64,000 bases of DNA, from positions 124,001 to 188,000 of the forward strand of contig LAKY01000016.1 in assembly GCA_000987045.1 (NCBI GenBank), read 5' to 3'. The translations under genes were made by a program, and so were the position numbers. The notes under the pieces are model-generated. The model was not told the origin of the DNA. It searched no databases and worked only from the letters and a program-made list of their open reading frames with translations. Below are positions 1 to 10,299 of the stretch, in pieces (the first letter of the stretch is position 1; each line of letters starts with the position of its first letter). This stretch comes from Clostridiales bacterium PH28_bin88 (GTDB taxonomy: Bacteria > Bacillota > PH28-bin88).

Positions 1-192
1 ATATTCAAAAATCTTGTAAATAGCGTTTTGTTCCTGCCTTACTCTTTCAAACCATCCCCGATGCTCTTCCATGGTGATGACCTGATCAGTATACATGACC
101 GCTCGAATGCGGTCGGAATTGCGCCATTCCAACACCTTTTCCAAATCGGCGTCTTCCATCTCCCTAAGCCTATAATCCTCACGCCGTGGCAT
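1..192 (-). CDS. pseH: PseH-like GNAT N-acetyltransferase, N-terminal part
   Basis: The first 64 codons of a gene cut by the left edge of the window. My translation starts MPRREDYRLREMEDADLEKV and continues with a WRN motif and a MYTDQVITMEEH stretch, which is how PseH proteins begin. PseH adds an acetyl group to the 4-amino group of the altrosamine intermediate in pseudaminic acid synthesis. The ATG overlaps the end of pseG by 14 bases, so the two are translationally coupled in the same minus-strand operon. The acetyl-CoA binding part lies outside the window, so family assignment rests on the N-terminus and the context. Confidence 0.8.
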   Translation of the reverse strand, partial: MPRREDYRLREMEDADLEKVLEWRNSDRIRAVMYTDQVITMEEHRGWFERVRQEQNAIYKIFEY

Positions 193-1294
193 GGTTTCCC
201 TCCCTGAGAGCTTGCACTACTGCGACTTCACCCTCAATTGAAACGCTTTCCATTAACCGCATGGCCCTTTCACCCATTTCTTTTAGCGCTTCCGGATTAT
301 CAATAGCTTTTTTAACTGCCTCCATCAATCTCTCTGGGCTAACACCGCTACTCCACCCCAAATTCCACGTTGCACCGGCCCCTGCAACGGAGGCAGTGGC
401 TTCTAACTGATTTGGTGCAACAACCAAAGTTATAGAGGGCAATCCTAAAATGCACCGCTCCCATGTTGCGGAGCCACCCGCACCAATCGCCAGATCCGCA
501 TCCGCCATTAACTGCGCCATATTATCAACTTGGCAATAAAAATTTACATTTGGCATAACAGAACAAAGTCTCTTGACCTGCTCCACATGTGGATTGGCGC
601 CACCCACAACCGCATCTACAGCAATATCCCATCGGTTTAGTAAACGGATCGCCTCTAACGCCTTTGTGGTTTCATTGGCCGGATCGCTTCCGCCGAAGAA
701 GATCAAAATGCGTTTAACACTGCCATTGCGTTTCCTTAAGTTCTTCCGCGCTGCCCTGAATTGCGGGCGCAGTAGTGCATATTGCGGTCCGAGCAGCTTA
801 CGGCAATCCTTCGGAACCAGCCCTTCATAGCGAGTTTCGATGTTCTGATAGAGATTTTGGTCGAGCAATAAATCGCAGTCATGAGACCGGTCAGCCAAGT
901 CGTCAATCACCATGATTTTCTTGACTAACGGCCTTAGATACGTCTCCCATCGATGATCCAGGGAATAGTGGTCAACAATCAACCAGTCAATATCCTCTTC
1001 ATCTTTCTTCAAAACAGCTTGAGTTTGTTCCGCATCGGACTGCCAATCGACACGTAATCGTTCTACATGTGTTAAATCTCGATAGGCATCATTGACATGT
1101 TGTTCGGTATAGGGCAACCGGTGAACCTGGCAGCCCTTATTTTCAACGAAATCGCAGAAGTTGCCGGGTAACTCATGACAAACGAAAGAAACCCTGGCAC
1201 CTTTTCTGCAAAGGGCATCTGCTAGCGTTAGACACCGCATCAAATGGCCACTACCTATTTGCACGGATGCATCAACACGAAAGACGAAATTCAT
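179..1294 (-). CDS. pseG: PseG, UDP-2,4-diacetamido-2,4,6-trideoxy-beta-L-altropyranose hydrolase
   Basis: A 371-residue cytosolic glycosyltransferase-fold enzyme that removes UDP from the diacetamido-trideoxy-altrose intermediate before condensation with phosphoenolpyruvate. The N-terminal FRVDASVQIGSGHLMRCLTL contains the GxGHxxR signature with the catalytic His; a GGSDPAN nucleotide-binding stretch lies near residue 200 and an AIGAGGSATWE stretch near residue 270. Length is close to other PseG proteins (about 340-370). It starts with ATG 18 bases after the aminotransferase gene ends and runs into pseH. The assignment is strong because PseB, PseC and PseH are in the same operon. PseI, the synthase, is not in the window and probably follows pseH. 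Confidence 0.93.
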   Translation of the reverse strand: MNFVFRVDASVQIGSGHLMRCLTLADALCRKGARVSFVCHELPGNFCDFVENKGCQVHRLPYTEQHVNDAYRDLTHVERLRVDWQSDAEQTQAVLKKDEEDIDWLIVDHYSLDHRWETYLRPLVKKIMVIDDLADRSHDCDLLLDQNLYQNIETRYEGLVPKDCRKLLGPQYALLRPQFRAARKNLRKRNGSVKRILIFFGGSDPANETTKALEAIRLLNRWDIAVDAVVGGANPHVEQVKRLCSVMPNVNFYCQVDNMAQLMADADLAIGAGGSATWERCILGLPSITLVVAPNQLEATASVAGAGATWNLGWSSGVSPERLMEAVKKAIDNPEALKEMGERAMRLMESVSIEGEVAVVQALREGNHATA

Positions 1295-1312
1295 ATCCTG
1301 CTTGTGCCATCC

Positions 1313-2605
1313 TTATCGTAACTTAAACAGGGGTTCTAAAGGTTTGCAGCGAAGATATTTTCCCAGGGCTAACCCATCAACCGCTTCTCTTAATACCGGA
1401 AACACTTCATTATAAGCGTCTAAAAGCTGTGTTACCTCAGCATCACCGTGCGCATAGCTCATGTTATGCGTACCTAGAGTTAAAATCCCTCTGGCAAACA
1501 TCTCCTGGAGAAACAGTGTTTTAATCTCCCATTGGCTATACGGGCCAGCATCTTTAATCAGCAAAAACGACCAGGTTGGATGGCCCGAGAGGGATACAAT
1601 ATGGTGAATCCCGTGACGGTCAATCAGTTCCCGCACACCAGCCCGCACTTTGAGCCCCTGCGTTGTCATCGTCTCGACAACCGGCTGTTGTTGTAATTTG
1701 GTCATCGTCGCCAATGCAGCCGCCAGCGAAAGTGCCTCACCGCCGAAAGTAAAGGAAAAGAAAATCTCTTCCATAAGTCGCATAATCTCTGCTCGGCCTG
1801 TCACCACAGATACCGGGTAGCCGTTAGCCAAACCTTTGCCAAAAGTAGCTAAATCAGGAATAACGCCAAAGTACTGCTGGGCACCACCATTAGCATAGCG
1901 AAAACCTGTGATGGTCTCGTCGAAAATCAAGAGGGCGCCGTTCTGATGCGTAAGCTCTTTGACGCCTTCCAGAAAAGCGTTTTCCGGTTCTACCGCATTC
2001 ATCGGTTCCATGATAACCGCGGCAACTTCGCCAGGCCATTGCTGAAATATACTATGTAAAGAGTCTAAACTGTTGTAAGTAAAAACGTGTGTCAAGTCTC
2101 TTGTTGATTGCGGCACCCCACGATGGCGCGGCGTGGAGCCAATGTACCAATCCTGCCAGCCATGATAGCCGCACACAGCTACGTGATCGCGCCCGGTATA
2201 AGCCCGCGCCAGCCGGATGGCTCCGGCGGTGGCATCGGAGCCATTTTTACCGAAGCGGACCATTTCCGCGCAGGGTACCATCTCCACAATTTTTTCCGCA
2301 ACCTGGAACTCGACCGGATGGGGCAGGGAAAGAATGACACCTTCCTCAAGCTGCGCCTGGACGGCCGAAGTTACGTCCGGGTCTTGATAGCCCAGCGTAA
2401 CGGCCGCCAGGCCATTGATAAAATCTATATACTCATTCCCGTCCACATCCCAGACGTGGCTGCCGCGCCCCGTACGTAAAAAATATGGAGAAACCCCGAA
2501 AGGGTATTGGGTCTTGCTTTTACTGAAAGTCTGAGTTCCAAGGGGAATGGTTTTCAGTGCTCTTTCCAACATCTCTTCTGAGTGGAAATAACGTTCTGAC
2601 ATCAT
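1313..2605 (-). CDS. class III PLP aminotransferase, glutamate-1-semialdehyde aminomutase-like
   Basis: A 430-residue fold-type I PLP enzyme. It has the class III landmarks: the cofactor-contacting Asp in IFDETITGFRYANGG (about residue 230) and the Schiff-base Lys in TFGKGLANGYPVS (about residue 260). It is most like glutamate-1-semialdehyde 2,1-aminomutase, but the neighbours are sugar genes rather than tetrapyrrole genes, so a role in nonulosonic acid or surface-sugar metabolism is more likely than haem synthesis. Its ATG overlaps the stop of the SpsF-like gene (ATGA), showing tight coupling. The substrate cannot be read from the sequence. Confidence 0.85.
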   Translation of the reverse strand: MMSERYFHSEEMLERALKTIPLGTQTFSKSKTQYPFGVSPYFLRTGRGSHVWDVDGNEYIDFINGLAAVTLGYQDPDVTSAVQAQLEEGVILSLPHPVEFQVAEKIVEMVPCAEMVRFGKNGSDATAGAIRLARAYTGRDHVAVCGYHGWQDWYIGSTPRHRGVPQSTRDLTHVFTYNSLDSLHSIFQQWPGEVAAVIMEPMNAVEPENAFLEGVKELTHQNGALLIFDETITGFRYANGGAQQYFGVIPDLATFGKGLANGYPVSVVTGRAEIMRLMEEIFFSFTFGGEALSLAAALATMTKLQQQPVVETMTTQGLKVRAGVRELIDRHGIHHIVSLSGHPTWSFLLIKDAGPYSQWEIKTLFLQEMFARGILTLGTHNMSYAHGDAEVTQLLDAYNEVFPVLREAVDGLALGKYLRCKPLEPLFKLR

Positions 2606-3384
2606 GATCCCTTCTTGCTTAAGTTGTAAATAAACAAAGTATCTTCCATTAATGACTTTTGAAATCCTTCATTACGCAGAAAATGAGTATTAATGACCTT
2701 TAATTCCGGGTTTTCATCCAGGAAAGCTAAAATGTCCGATGTCGCAAAATTCGGGTTGGACGGATAAAGCGCTTCGTATACTTTTGTCACCAGTTTTAAA
2801 TCTAAAGGCTCGTCAACCGTCCAGCGCAAATGGGATAAATCTACGTTATTTTTGTAACTGCCAATTTTAAAACGCCCGGGCTGTCGATAAAGAAACGGAG
2901 TGACATGCTCACGCTGTGATGGCAGTTGCGCCTCTTGCCATGCTTGTTCTAAACAGGAAAAGCGAAACACTTCCACATCCAATCCGTCGGGATAAGTAGG
3001 TTCAAGCGTATTGCTGGTGTAATCATAGTTTCCTTGCATGTGGAAATCAATTGCTTGGTCAATTAAGTATGGATCAGCTAGAGGACAATCACCGGTAAGT
3101 CGTACAATGTGGCCCGGGTGACGTGGTTTGGCTGCCTGATAAAATCGTTCTAGCACATCGTCTAGTTTTCCTTTAAAACAGGTTATACCATTTTCTCTAC
3201 AAAGTCGTTCTATGGGGTCATCAGAAACGTCATCGCTGGTTGCCACCACCAATTTTTCAATTAATTTCGCACGCTGCACACGCTCAATTTGCCTGATAAG
3301 CATTGGCACACCAAGAATAGGCTTGAGTACCTTTCCAGGAAAACGCGACGAAGAGGCCCGGGCTTGTAGAATTGCCAGAATCAC
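2602..3384 (-). CDS. SpsF-like CMP-sugar cytidylyltransferase
   Basis: A 260-residue nucleotidyltransferase of the SpsF family. The N-terminal MILAILQARASSSRFPGKVL is the cytidylyltransferase motif (RxxSxRxPGK); RLTGDCPLADP near residue 95 is the nucleotide/metal region. It is shaped like SpsF rather than canonical PseF, but sits where PseF is expected, so I infer that it activates the finished nonulosonic acid with CMP. The start is GTG behind a GGTGGGG ribosome site. It follows the aldo/keto reductase by 68 bases and overlaps the aminotransferase start. About 30 residues at the C-terminus look unrelated to the enzymatic fold. Confidence 0.8.
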   Translation of the reverse strand: MILAILQARASSSRFPGKVLKPILGVPMLIRQIERVQRAKLIEKLVVATSDDVSDDPIERLCRENGITCFKGKLDDVLERFYQAAKPRHPGHIVRLTGDCPLADPYLIDQAIDFHMQGNYDYTSNTLEPTYPDGLDVEVFRFSCLEQAWQEAQLPSQREHVTPFLYRQPGRFKIGSYKNNVDLSHLRWTVDEPLDLKLVTKVYEALYPSNPNFATSDILAFLDENPELKVINTHFLRNEGFQKSLMEDTLFIYNLSKKGS

Positions 3385-3452
3385 GATAACCCCACCATCT
3401 TTCGTTGTCCGTCACTTTTACCTTCGACCATGACCTTGGTCATTTGTGGTAT

Positions 3453-4331
3453 TTAGATTCTCCACAATGACGGGTCTAATATCGTCACGTCCGAGATCGC
3501 AAATCTGGTAAAGTATTCGCTTTTAATCGGCTTCTTTAATTGAAAACATATTTCCTGTAACTGCTGGTGGTTATTGATGCCACACAGAACAACATCAATT
3601 TCATTTAAACCCATGACAAAACCGAATGCAGCTTGCAGCGCCGAAAATCCTTGCTGTCGTATTTCGTAATAATAATGTTTAAGGTGTACCTTGACTGAAT
3701 CAAAGTAAGCAGGCAGGGCATCGGGATCCATCAGCAGTAGTCCCTGAAGAAAAACAGAACGGGCATGTATTTCGATACCTGCCTTTTTTAGGTTAAACAA
3801 ATGACCACTTAACAGTAAACGCTGATCAAGTATATTAATGGGGAGTTGCACTAAATCTATGGGGTACTTTTCTAGAATCTGATCAATCTGTTTACCTGTA
3901 TAGACTGAAACACCGACTTTTTCCACCAACCCGCGGCGCTTGAACTCCAGCATCCTCTCCATGAGAAAATGGCCGTTCTCCACCAACAAATCATCCGGAT
4001 GATGGATTAACAAACCATATACCGATGGCTGCCGCATTTTTGTTAGAGACTGGTGAAAGGTATTCTCCAATAGCCCTGCATCATCATAAGTAATGTATGT
4101 TTTAGAGAACTTCGGTGTCTTGGTAATAATGGCAAAACGATGGTTAAGGGGGAGTGTCTGCCCCAAAACCTCCTCGCTGGTTCCATAAACGGCAGCTGTA
4201 TCTATGACTCGAACTCCATTTTCGGCTGCCACATCCAGGATCTTCACTACTTCTTCCGGTGAAGTTTTGCCTTCCTGGTTGGATATGCCGTAATCCAGGC
4301 CAAACTGCACGGCGCCTATGCCAAGCTTCAT
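3453..4331 (-). CDS. aldo/keto reductase
   Basis: A 292-residue TIM-barrel NAD(P)H oxidoreductase. The family tetrad is visible: Asp and Tyr in RVIDTAAVYGTSEEVLG (about residues 40-56), Lys in IITKTPKFS (about 70) and His in LLIHHPDD (about 110). It sits between pseC and the SpsF-like gene, all on the minus strand, so it belongs to the sugar operon. Reductases of this family recur next to SpsF-type genes in clostridial surface-sugar clusters, but the reaction here is not known; a keto-sugar intermediate is a plausible substrate. Start is ATG; 81 bases separate it from pseC. Confidence 0.85.
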   Translation of the reverse strand: MKLGIGAVQFGLDYGISNQEGKTSPEEVVKILDVAAENGVRVIDTAAVYGTSEEVLGQTLPLNHRFAIITKTPKFSKTYITYDDAGLLENTFHQSLTKMRQPSVYGLLIHHPDDLLVENGHFLMERMLEFKRRGLVEKVGVSVYTGKQIDQILEKYPIDLVQLPINILDQRLLLSGHLFNLKKAGIEIHARSVFLQGLLLMDPDALPAYFDSVKVHLKHYYYEIRQQGFSALQAAFGFVMGLNEIDVVLCGINNHQQLQEICFQLKKPIKSEYFTRFAISDVTILDPSLWRI

Positions 4332-4412
4332 CGCAATACCCCACTAAGCATATCTTACAACTGCCCTACCCAATTTCCATATTTTCGCAGCGAAAACACA
4401 TCCGCCAGGAGA

Positions 4413-5567
4413 CTAAGTTCCGGCCTCCAAGAGAAAATGTATCTCTTCTTTGATAGCGCAAGCCACTCTCTCAACTTCAGAATCAGACATCGCCGGGAAA
4501 ATTGGAATGCTGATTGCTTTTGCATAATAGTCTTCAGCACACGAGCAGATACCTTTGCGATATCCCAGTTTTTGATAATATGGATGCCAGTATACCGGAA
4601 TATAATGCACCTGGACACCCAATCCCCTAGTAAGCATCCTCTCAAAAAGGGCTAATCTGGACACCTTGTTGGTTTTTATTTTGATGATATACAGGTGCCA
4701 GGCCGGCTCCACTAATTGGCGAACGGTAGGCAATTCAAGATATTCAAGATCAGACAGCAACCGGTAATAAGCAGCAGCAATCTCGCGCCGTTTCTCGATA
4801 AATGCGTCAAGCTTCTCAAGTTGGCTAAGCCCGAGAGCACACTGGATATCCGTAATTCTATAATTATATCCCAAATAATGCATCTCGTAATACCACGGAC
4901 CATGGTATTCAGTCATTTGGTCTAGTCCTTTAACAATCCCATGATTCCTAAAACTGCGCAGCTTTTGATAGAATTCCTGTTTATCTGTGGTTACTGCTCC
5001 GCCTTCACCGGTAGTGATGTGTTTAACAGGATGAAAGCTAAAAACGGTCATATCAGCTATCGACCCGATTGGGTTCCCCTTATAAGCAGCTCCCAGGGCG
5101 TGAGCGGCATCCTCAACAACGATCAGCCCTTTTTTGTCGGCGATTTCCCGAATTGCACCCAGATCGCAGGGATGACCACTGAAGTCCACAGGTGCGATCA
5201 CTTTGGTCTTGTTGGATATTGCGTCGTTAATCTTTTCTGGATTTATGTTTATTGTGTCTGACTCTATATCCACAAAGACAGGTCTGGCGCCCAGGTACAA
5301 TGCCGCATTTGCGGTAGCTGCAAAGGTGATGGGCGTGGTGATCACTTCATCACCAGGTCCTACCCCAGCAGCAAAATACGCCGCATGCAAAGCAGCGGTA
5401 CCGGAATTGAAAACCACAGCGTACTTTGCCCCTACTTTTTCAGCCAGTCTAGCTTCAAATTCACCTACTTTTGGTCCGGTGGTAAGCCAGTCAGAACGAA
5501 GTGCTTCGACTACGGCAGCCACGTCATCGTCATCAATAAAGTGCCTGCCATACGGTAGAAGGCCCAT
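4413..5567 (-). CDS. pseC: PseC, UDP-4-amino-4,6-dideoxy-N-acetyl-beta-L-altrosamine transaminase
   Basis: A 384-residue DegT/DnrJ/EryC1-type PLP aminotransferase that aminates C4 of the PseB product using glutamate. Visible landmarks are FNSGTAALHAAYFAAG (phosphate binding), VVEDAAHALGA (Asp contacting the pyridine nitrogen) and FSFHPVKHITTGEGGAV with the Schiff-base Lys. The reading frame is open for 11 more codons upstream, but the ATG at 5567 follows a GGTGAATG ribosome site and lies one base after the pseB stop, so I prefer it; the protein then begins MGLLPYGRHFIDDDD, as PseC proteins do. It is translationally coupled to pseB. Confidence 0.94.
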   Translation of the reverse strand: MGLLPYGRHFIDDDDVAAVVEALRSDWLTTGPKVGEFEARLAEKVGAKYAVVFNSGTAALHAAYFAAGVGPGDEVITTPITFAATANAALYLGARPVFVDIESDTININPEKINDAISNKTKVIAPVDFSGHPCDLGAIREIADKKGLIVVEDAAHALGAAYKGNPIGSIADMTVFSFHPVKHITTGEGGAVTTDKQEFYQKLRSFRNHGIVKGLDQMTEYHGPWYYEMHYLGYNYRITDIQCALGLSQLEKLDAFIEKRREIAAAYYRLLSDLEYLELPTVRQLVEPAWHLYIIKIKTNKVSRLALFERMLTRGLGVQVHYIPVYWHPYYQKLGYRKGICSCAEDYYAKAISIPIFPAMSDSEVERVACAIKEEIHFLLEAGT

Positions 5568-5568
5568 G

Positions 5569-6558
<990 letters not shown>

Positions 6559-6620
6559 TCACCTCAATACTCTTGGATACAGGCCAATCGAAAGGGAACA
6601 TGAATGGAAAAAGGTTTTGA

Positions 6621-8510
6621 TTACGGCTCCATTTTCCCAAGGGTTTCATCTATTAACTGCTCGATCAGAGCGCATTTTGCATAAATAATCCCGAACTGCT
6701 GGTTGTATCCTCTCGCCGCCGCCAGGCCACGCTTGAACAGATCAAATTCATTCTGCACTTCACGGTCGGTGGTCATCGTTGTCGCATACATTTCTGAGTT
6801 CACCGAGCGCAATACCAGTTGGGTATAGAGCGGATGGCGCAGGATATCATGCTCCCACCTTTCCAGCAAGTCAGCCATCTCGTTAAACCGCTCGATGCCC
6901 AGGGTCTGGTCCTGGCAATGGCGCCGCATCCTTTCCGCCGTGGTAAGTCCCCGGCGGCAAAGTTGCCGGATTTTTCTTATTGCTTTTTTCGATTGATATA
7001 AAACTGCTTTAACACGGGATAAACCCACTGGCTCATCATCGGAACTTTCCCTGCAAATTTCACATAGCATCCTCCTGAGAGGAAATTCCATTTTAAAGTA
7101 ATTATCGATAGTTTCTCTGAAGGTCAACAGGTTGGTCCCTTCGATTTTAAGACCACCTTCTGTCGCGTCGATAAAAAAACGGCCCTTTAATTCCTGCAAA
7201 TCCAGTTCAAATTTCGTTTTCATGGTGAGAAACGCCTTGGTAGTCAAGACATCATTACCATAAATATCCTTACGCACCACCGCCCCTTTTTTCTGTTTAT
7301 CCTCTTCCGTAAAGGTTTGCTGAAAAATGGCGCCGTCACCGTAATGCTGGTAGTTGGTATAAGCCAGGTCCTGTCCGAGGAGGACAATGGGATCGCACCC
7401 CAGCTTGTAGGCCAGGTCCATGGCGACATTGGATACCGACGGGCCGCTGCGCACAATGCCGATATTCCTGTGAAGTTCACCGTTCAGCCAGGCCAGGTAG
7501 TCATAGTGATCCAATTGCATCACGACCTTAGGCCCGCGGAAGTTGTTAACGATACCATGATAAAATGTTGTACTGTATAACAAGAAAACATCCTCAGCCG
7601 AGAGTGACCTCTCATAGATTTTGCTGTTGTCATCGACCGCTCCGTCGATACCTACGATACAGTGAGGAGTAACCCCGTGCTTTTCCAGGATATTGATGGC
7701 TGAACCTGCAGATAGAATTAACGCTCTGTTTTCCAGTTCCCTGAGTAAGTGAACATTCTTGTTAAGAGACGGGCCCGCTGACACGATTACCGCCGGGATA
7801 CCCTTGAACCTATTGAAAAGGGTATGCGCTCCCGGGCTTGATACGGCAGGCAGGAGGTTATGGAAAAAGTTAATCAGCCACAGGTTGGAAAAATAACGCG
7901 TCGTGACAAGGTTCGACTGAAAGGCGATCAATAGCGCAACCATGCTTTGCCCCAGTTGCCGCCATTTCGTGCTGTAAACTCGCTCGTAAACGGGAAAAGC
8001 CTGCCACCCAATACCGGCATCGGGATGGTCAACCAGGTAAGTGAGCAATAACCGGTCCCACTTGACACTTTCATGTTCCACTAACAGGGTCAGCCTGTGT
8101 TGTAAAATATAGCGGGAAATGTCCCGGTTGCGGAGCAGGTGAAGAAAAATCTCCAAATCCGGCTCGTACCCGATAATCAGCTTGTCGGGGAATTGATTTA
8201 ACAAGATTTCCAGGTGATAAAACATTCCTACACCAAAGACAATTAAGGTACCCCCGGGCTCCTGCTCTGTCAGGCTTTCCAGCCACCTGCCCGCCTCAAA
8301 GTAAGGGTCATAATTGCTGTGTAGTAAGACGTGTTTGTCTCCCTGTACCAGCTTCAAATTAGGTAGACCTGTACGGGTTTCGCAAGGGAAGATCCGTTTA
8401 ACGCCACCCTCTGGACCGCTGGTTGGCTCGGCGAGATACTTTTGAAGAGCTTCCGTTACCAGGGGGTTCCTGGCTGCTAGGGCGGCCAGGTTTTGTTCCC
8501 AAATGCCCAT
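6621..8510 (-). CDS. motility-associated (Maf-type) DUF115 glycosyltransferase-like protein
   Basis: A 629-residue cytosolic protein with a central DUF115/MptE-like domain: residues about 240-450 contain IPAVIVSAGPSLNKNVHLL, HCIVGIDGAVDDN and DPIVLLGQDLAYTN. Proteins of this type (Maf, FlgGT in other bacteria) are needed to put nonulosonic acids on flagellin. Its place between flagellin and pseB fits that role exactly. The N-terminal 230 residues are an alpha/beta region typical of the family, and the C-terminal 180 residues are mostly helical. ATG at 8510 is preferred because GGGGGAG precedes it; the frame also has an ATG five codons upstream. Acceptor and donor specificity are inferred from context. 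Confidence 0.88.
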   Translation of the reverse strand: MGIWEQNLAALAARNPLVTEALQKYLAEPTSGPEGGVKRIFPCETRTGLPNLKLVQGDKHVLLHSNYDPYFEAGRWLESLTEQEPGGTLIVFGVGMFYHLEILLNQFPDKLIIGYEPDLEIFLHLLRNRDISRYILQHRLTLLVEHESVKWDRLLLTYLVDHPDAGIGWQAFPVYERVYSTKWRQLGQSMVALLIAFQSNLVTTRYFSNLWLINFFHNLLPAVSSPGAHTLFNRFKGIPAVIVSAGPSLNKNVHLLRELENRALILSAGSAINILEKHGVTPHCIVGIDGAVDDNSKIYERSLSAEDVFLLYSTTFYHGIVNNFRGPKVVMQLDHYDYLAWLNGELHRNIGIVRSGPSVSNVAMDLAYKLGCDPIVLLGQDLAYTNYQHYGDGAIFQQTFTEEDKQKKGAVVRKDIYGNDVLTTKAFLTMKTKFELDLQELKGRFFIDATEGGLKIEGTNLLTFRETIDNYFKMEFPLRRMLCEICRESSDDEPVGLSRVKAVLYQSKKAIRKIRQLCRRGLTTAERMRRHCQDQTLGIERFNEMADLLERWEHDILRHPLYTQLVLRSVNSEMYATTMTTDREVQNEFDLFKRGLAAARGYNQQFGIIYAKCALIEQLIDETLGKMEP

Positions 8511-8533
8511 GAGACTCCCCCACATACTTGGTT

Positions 8534-8851
8534 TCAGTTAACCTGCCGCTCCCACTGTTCCAGTTGGGGAATCAATTCATAGTGAAGTAGATCAGCCATC
8601 TGCACGTAGTCAGTATTCTCCCAAGCCTGGAGAATTTCCTGCAGCATTCGATTAAATTTGTCGATTTCCCCTTCCGCCACCAGTATGCCTGCAAGAAGAC
8701 CAATCAAGTCCTGCAAACCCTCCACCACACCGCCCATGCGTTTGATACCCCCTGCCGCCTCACCGGCATGCAGGCTGGCAGCGACTAAATGCACCTCTTG
8801 TTGCACCTGCTGCAGTTTATTCAATACTAGTCTGTCCCCGTTTTCCGGCAA
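8534..8851 (-). CDS. small helical protein of the flagellin locus, unknown function
   Basis: A 105-residue acidic, all-helical protein with no signal peptide. It starts with TTG after AAGGGGGCT and ends 8 bases before the open frame of the Maf-type gene. Heptad-like spacing (LNKLQQVQQEVHLVAASL near the start; HYELIPQLEQWERQ at the end) suggests a helical bundle. Position between flagellin and the Maf-type gene suggests a role in flagellin export or modification, but I do not recognise the family and cannot assign a function. Confidence 0.65.
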   Translation of the reverse strand: MPENGDRLVLNKLQQVQQEVHLVAASLHAGEAAGGIKRMGGVVEGLQDLIGLLAGILVAEGEIDKFNRMLQEILQAWENTDYVQMADLLHYELIPQLEQWERQVN

Positions 8852-8873
8852 AGCGATAGCCCCCTTTTTGATA

Positions 8874-8905
8874 AGGACCGACCAGCCACCGGGCCGGTCG
8901 GTCCT
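8874..8905 (-). terminator. stem-loop after flagellin gene
   Basis: A GC-rich inverted repeat (AGGACCGACC / GGTCGGTCCT) lies 38 bases after the flagellin stop. The tract after it on the minus strand is only partly T/A-rich, so this may be a weak terminator or a 3-prime stabilising hairpin that lets some transcription continue into the glycosylation genes. Confidence 0.55.
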
Positions 8906-8943
8906 CGTTACCAGGTATTTTGCGAAGACAAATGAACTACAGG

Positions 8944-10188
8944 TTACCTGAGCAGTTGCAGCACCGTTTGCGGCTGCTGGTTGGCCTGGGCCAGCATGGC
9001 CGTGGCCGCCTGGAGCAGGATATTGGTCTTGGTGAATTGCGCCATCTCCAGGGCCATATCCACATCACGGACACGGGACTCGGCTGCGGTAAGGTTCTCT
9101 GCCGCTGTCCCCAGGTTATTGATGGTATGCTCCAACCTGTTTTGCACGGCGCCCATTTTGGCCCGCTCCGTGGACACCTTGCTCAAGGCATTGTCGATCA
9201 CCGTGACAGCATTGTTGGCCCCCGTTTGGGTGGAGACGTCCACAGAACTCAGCGCCAACCGCTGCACACTCATGTCCGTGACACTAACAGAGATAGTCTG
9301 GCTCTGGTTGGCGCCAATCTGGATAGACAGCGAGGAATCCGTATGATTATCCTGGGCGGACTGGGTTTCCGTAAAGGAAGACAGGCGGTTGTTAAACAGG
9401 GTCCTGTCGGCAACAGAGAGTTTAACGTTGGAAATGGCGGCTGCTGTGCCATCGGCACCGGAAATTACGATCTCACCGCTTGGATTAATTGAAACCGAGC
9501 CGGAGGCGCCAAGCGAAAAAGCATCCGAAATGGCAGTCATCAGGCTTGTCAACGTCGCGCTCACGGTAACCGTAAATGTTGTTGTTGCAATGGCAGTCCC
9601 GCCCTTATAGCCATTGATCTGGATGACATCACCGTCAACCAGGCCGAAGTCGTTGTTGGAGGCGTCAAACAGTGCCTCCAGGGATGTACCAGCTACTGCT
9701 AACGCACCGCCCGAGGCCTTCAGCACCACGGATTCCAGCTCCGTCCCTTGTGCAGTGGTAGCGCCTTCAATATCGCCGTTCAGCAGTTTCTTGGTATTGA
9801 ACTCGGTGTTACTGGCAATGCGGTCAATTTCATCCTTCAGTTGGCTTACTTCTCTCTGGATTTCCGTACGGTCGCTGTCGTTGAGGGTGTCACTTGCAGC
9901 CTGGACCGCCAGTTCACGCATTCTTTGCAGGATACTGTGGGTCTCGTTCAGCGCGCCTTCAGCGGTCTGGATGAGCGAGATCCCGTCCTGAGCGTTGCGG
10001 GACGCCTGCTGCAGGCCCCGGATCTGGCCGCGCATTTTTTCCGAGATGGCCAACCCGGCCGCGTTGTCCGCCGCCTTGTTGATGCCCAGGCCGCTGGACA
10101 GTTTTTCCAGGGATTTTGAACTAGACATCTCGTTTACCGCGAGTGCCCGGTAGGAGTTGAGAGCGGCGATGTTGGTGTTGATCCTCAT
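8944..10188 (-). CDS. hag: flagellin
   Basis: A 414-residue filament subunit. The N-terminal D0/D1 region begins MRINTNIAALNSYRAL and carries LSSGLGINKAADNAAGLAIS and ISLIQTAEGALNETHSILQRMRELA; the C-terminal helix ends ATAMLAQANQQPQTVLQLLR, the normal export and polymerisation end. Residues about 140-320 form a variable, Ser/Thr-rich central domain, the usual target for nonulosonic acid glycosylation. The open frame continues 35 codons upstream, but ATG at 10188 has a GGAGGA ribosome site and the conserved start. A sigma-D promoter and a CsrA-type leader precede it. Flagellin, Maf, PseB and PseC in one direction indicate a glycosylated flagellum. Confidence 0.97.
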   Translation of the reverse strand: MRINTNIAALNSYRALAVNEMSSSKSLEKLSSGLGINKAADNAAGLAISEKMRGQIRGLQQASRNAQDGISLIQTAEGALNETHSILQRMRELAVQAASDTLNDSDRTEIQREVSQLKDEIDRIASNTEFNTKKLLNGDIEGATTAQGTELESVVLKASGGALAVAGTSLEALFDASNNDFGLVDGDVIQINGYKGGTAIATTTFTVTVSATLTSLMTAISDAFSLGASGSVSINPSGEIVISGADGTAAAISNVKLSVADRTLFNNRLSSFTETQSAQDNHTDSSLSIQIGANQSQTISVSVTDMSVQRLALSSVDVSTQTGANNAVTVIDNALSKVSTERAKMGAVQNRLEHTINNLGTAAENLTAAESRVRDVDMALEMAQFTKTNILLQAATAMLAQANQQPQTVLQLLR

Positions 10189-10192
10189 GCAC

Positions 10193-10228
10193 ATTCCTCC
10201 TTGAATTTTATTCCCGGCATCCTTGCCG
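10193..10228 (-). promoter_or_regulatory. probable CsrA-binding leader of flagellin mRNA
   Basis: The mRNA leader has a perfect short hairpin, CGGCA-AGGA-TGCCG (10215-10228), which presents GGA in its loop. About 15 bases later comes the ribosome site AAGGAGGA (around 10193-10201) with further GGA motifs. This two-site layout, a GGA-loop hairpin followed by a GGA-bearing Shine-Dalgarno, is that of the Bacillus subtilis hag leader, where CsrA blocks translation until FliW sequesters it. Both csrA and fliW are in the window. Binding itself is inferred. Confidence 0.7.
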
Positions 10229-10299
10229 TTTTTTTTGAAGTTTTCTCCCCTCGCCCTCCCCGCGCGCTGGAGGGAAAAGGGAGATCCCTTCAATAAAGA

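Noticed and set aside
186-410. Plus-strand open frames opposite the pse genes
   Set aside because: They mirror the pseG coding sequence, lack ribosome sites and have no recognisable protein features.
8920-9991. Several plus-strand open frames opposite flagellin
   Set aside because: They are shadows of the repetitive flagellin codons; none has a start with a ribosome site.
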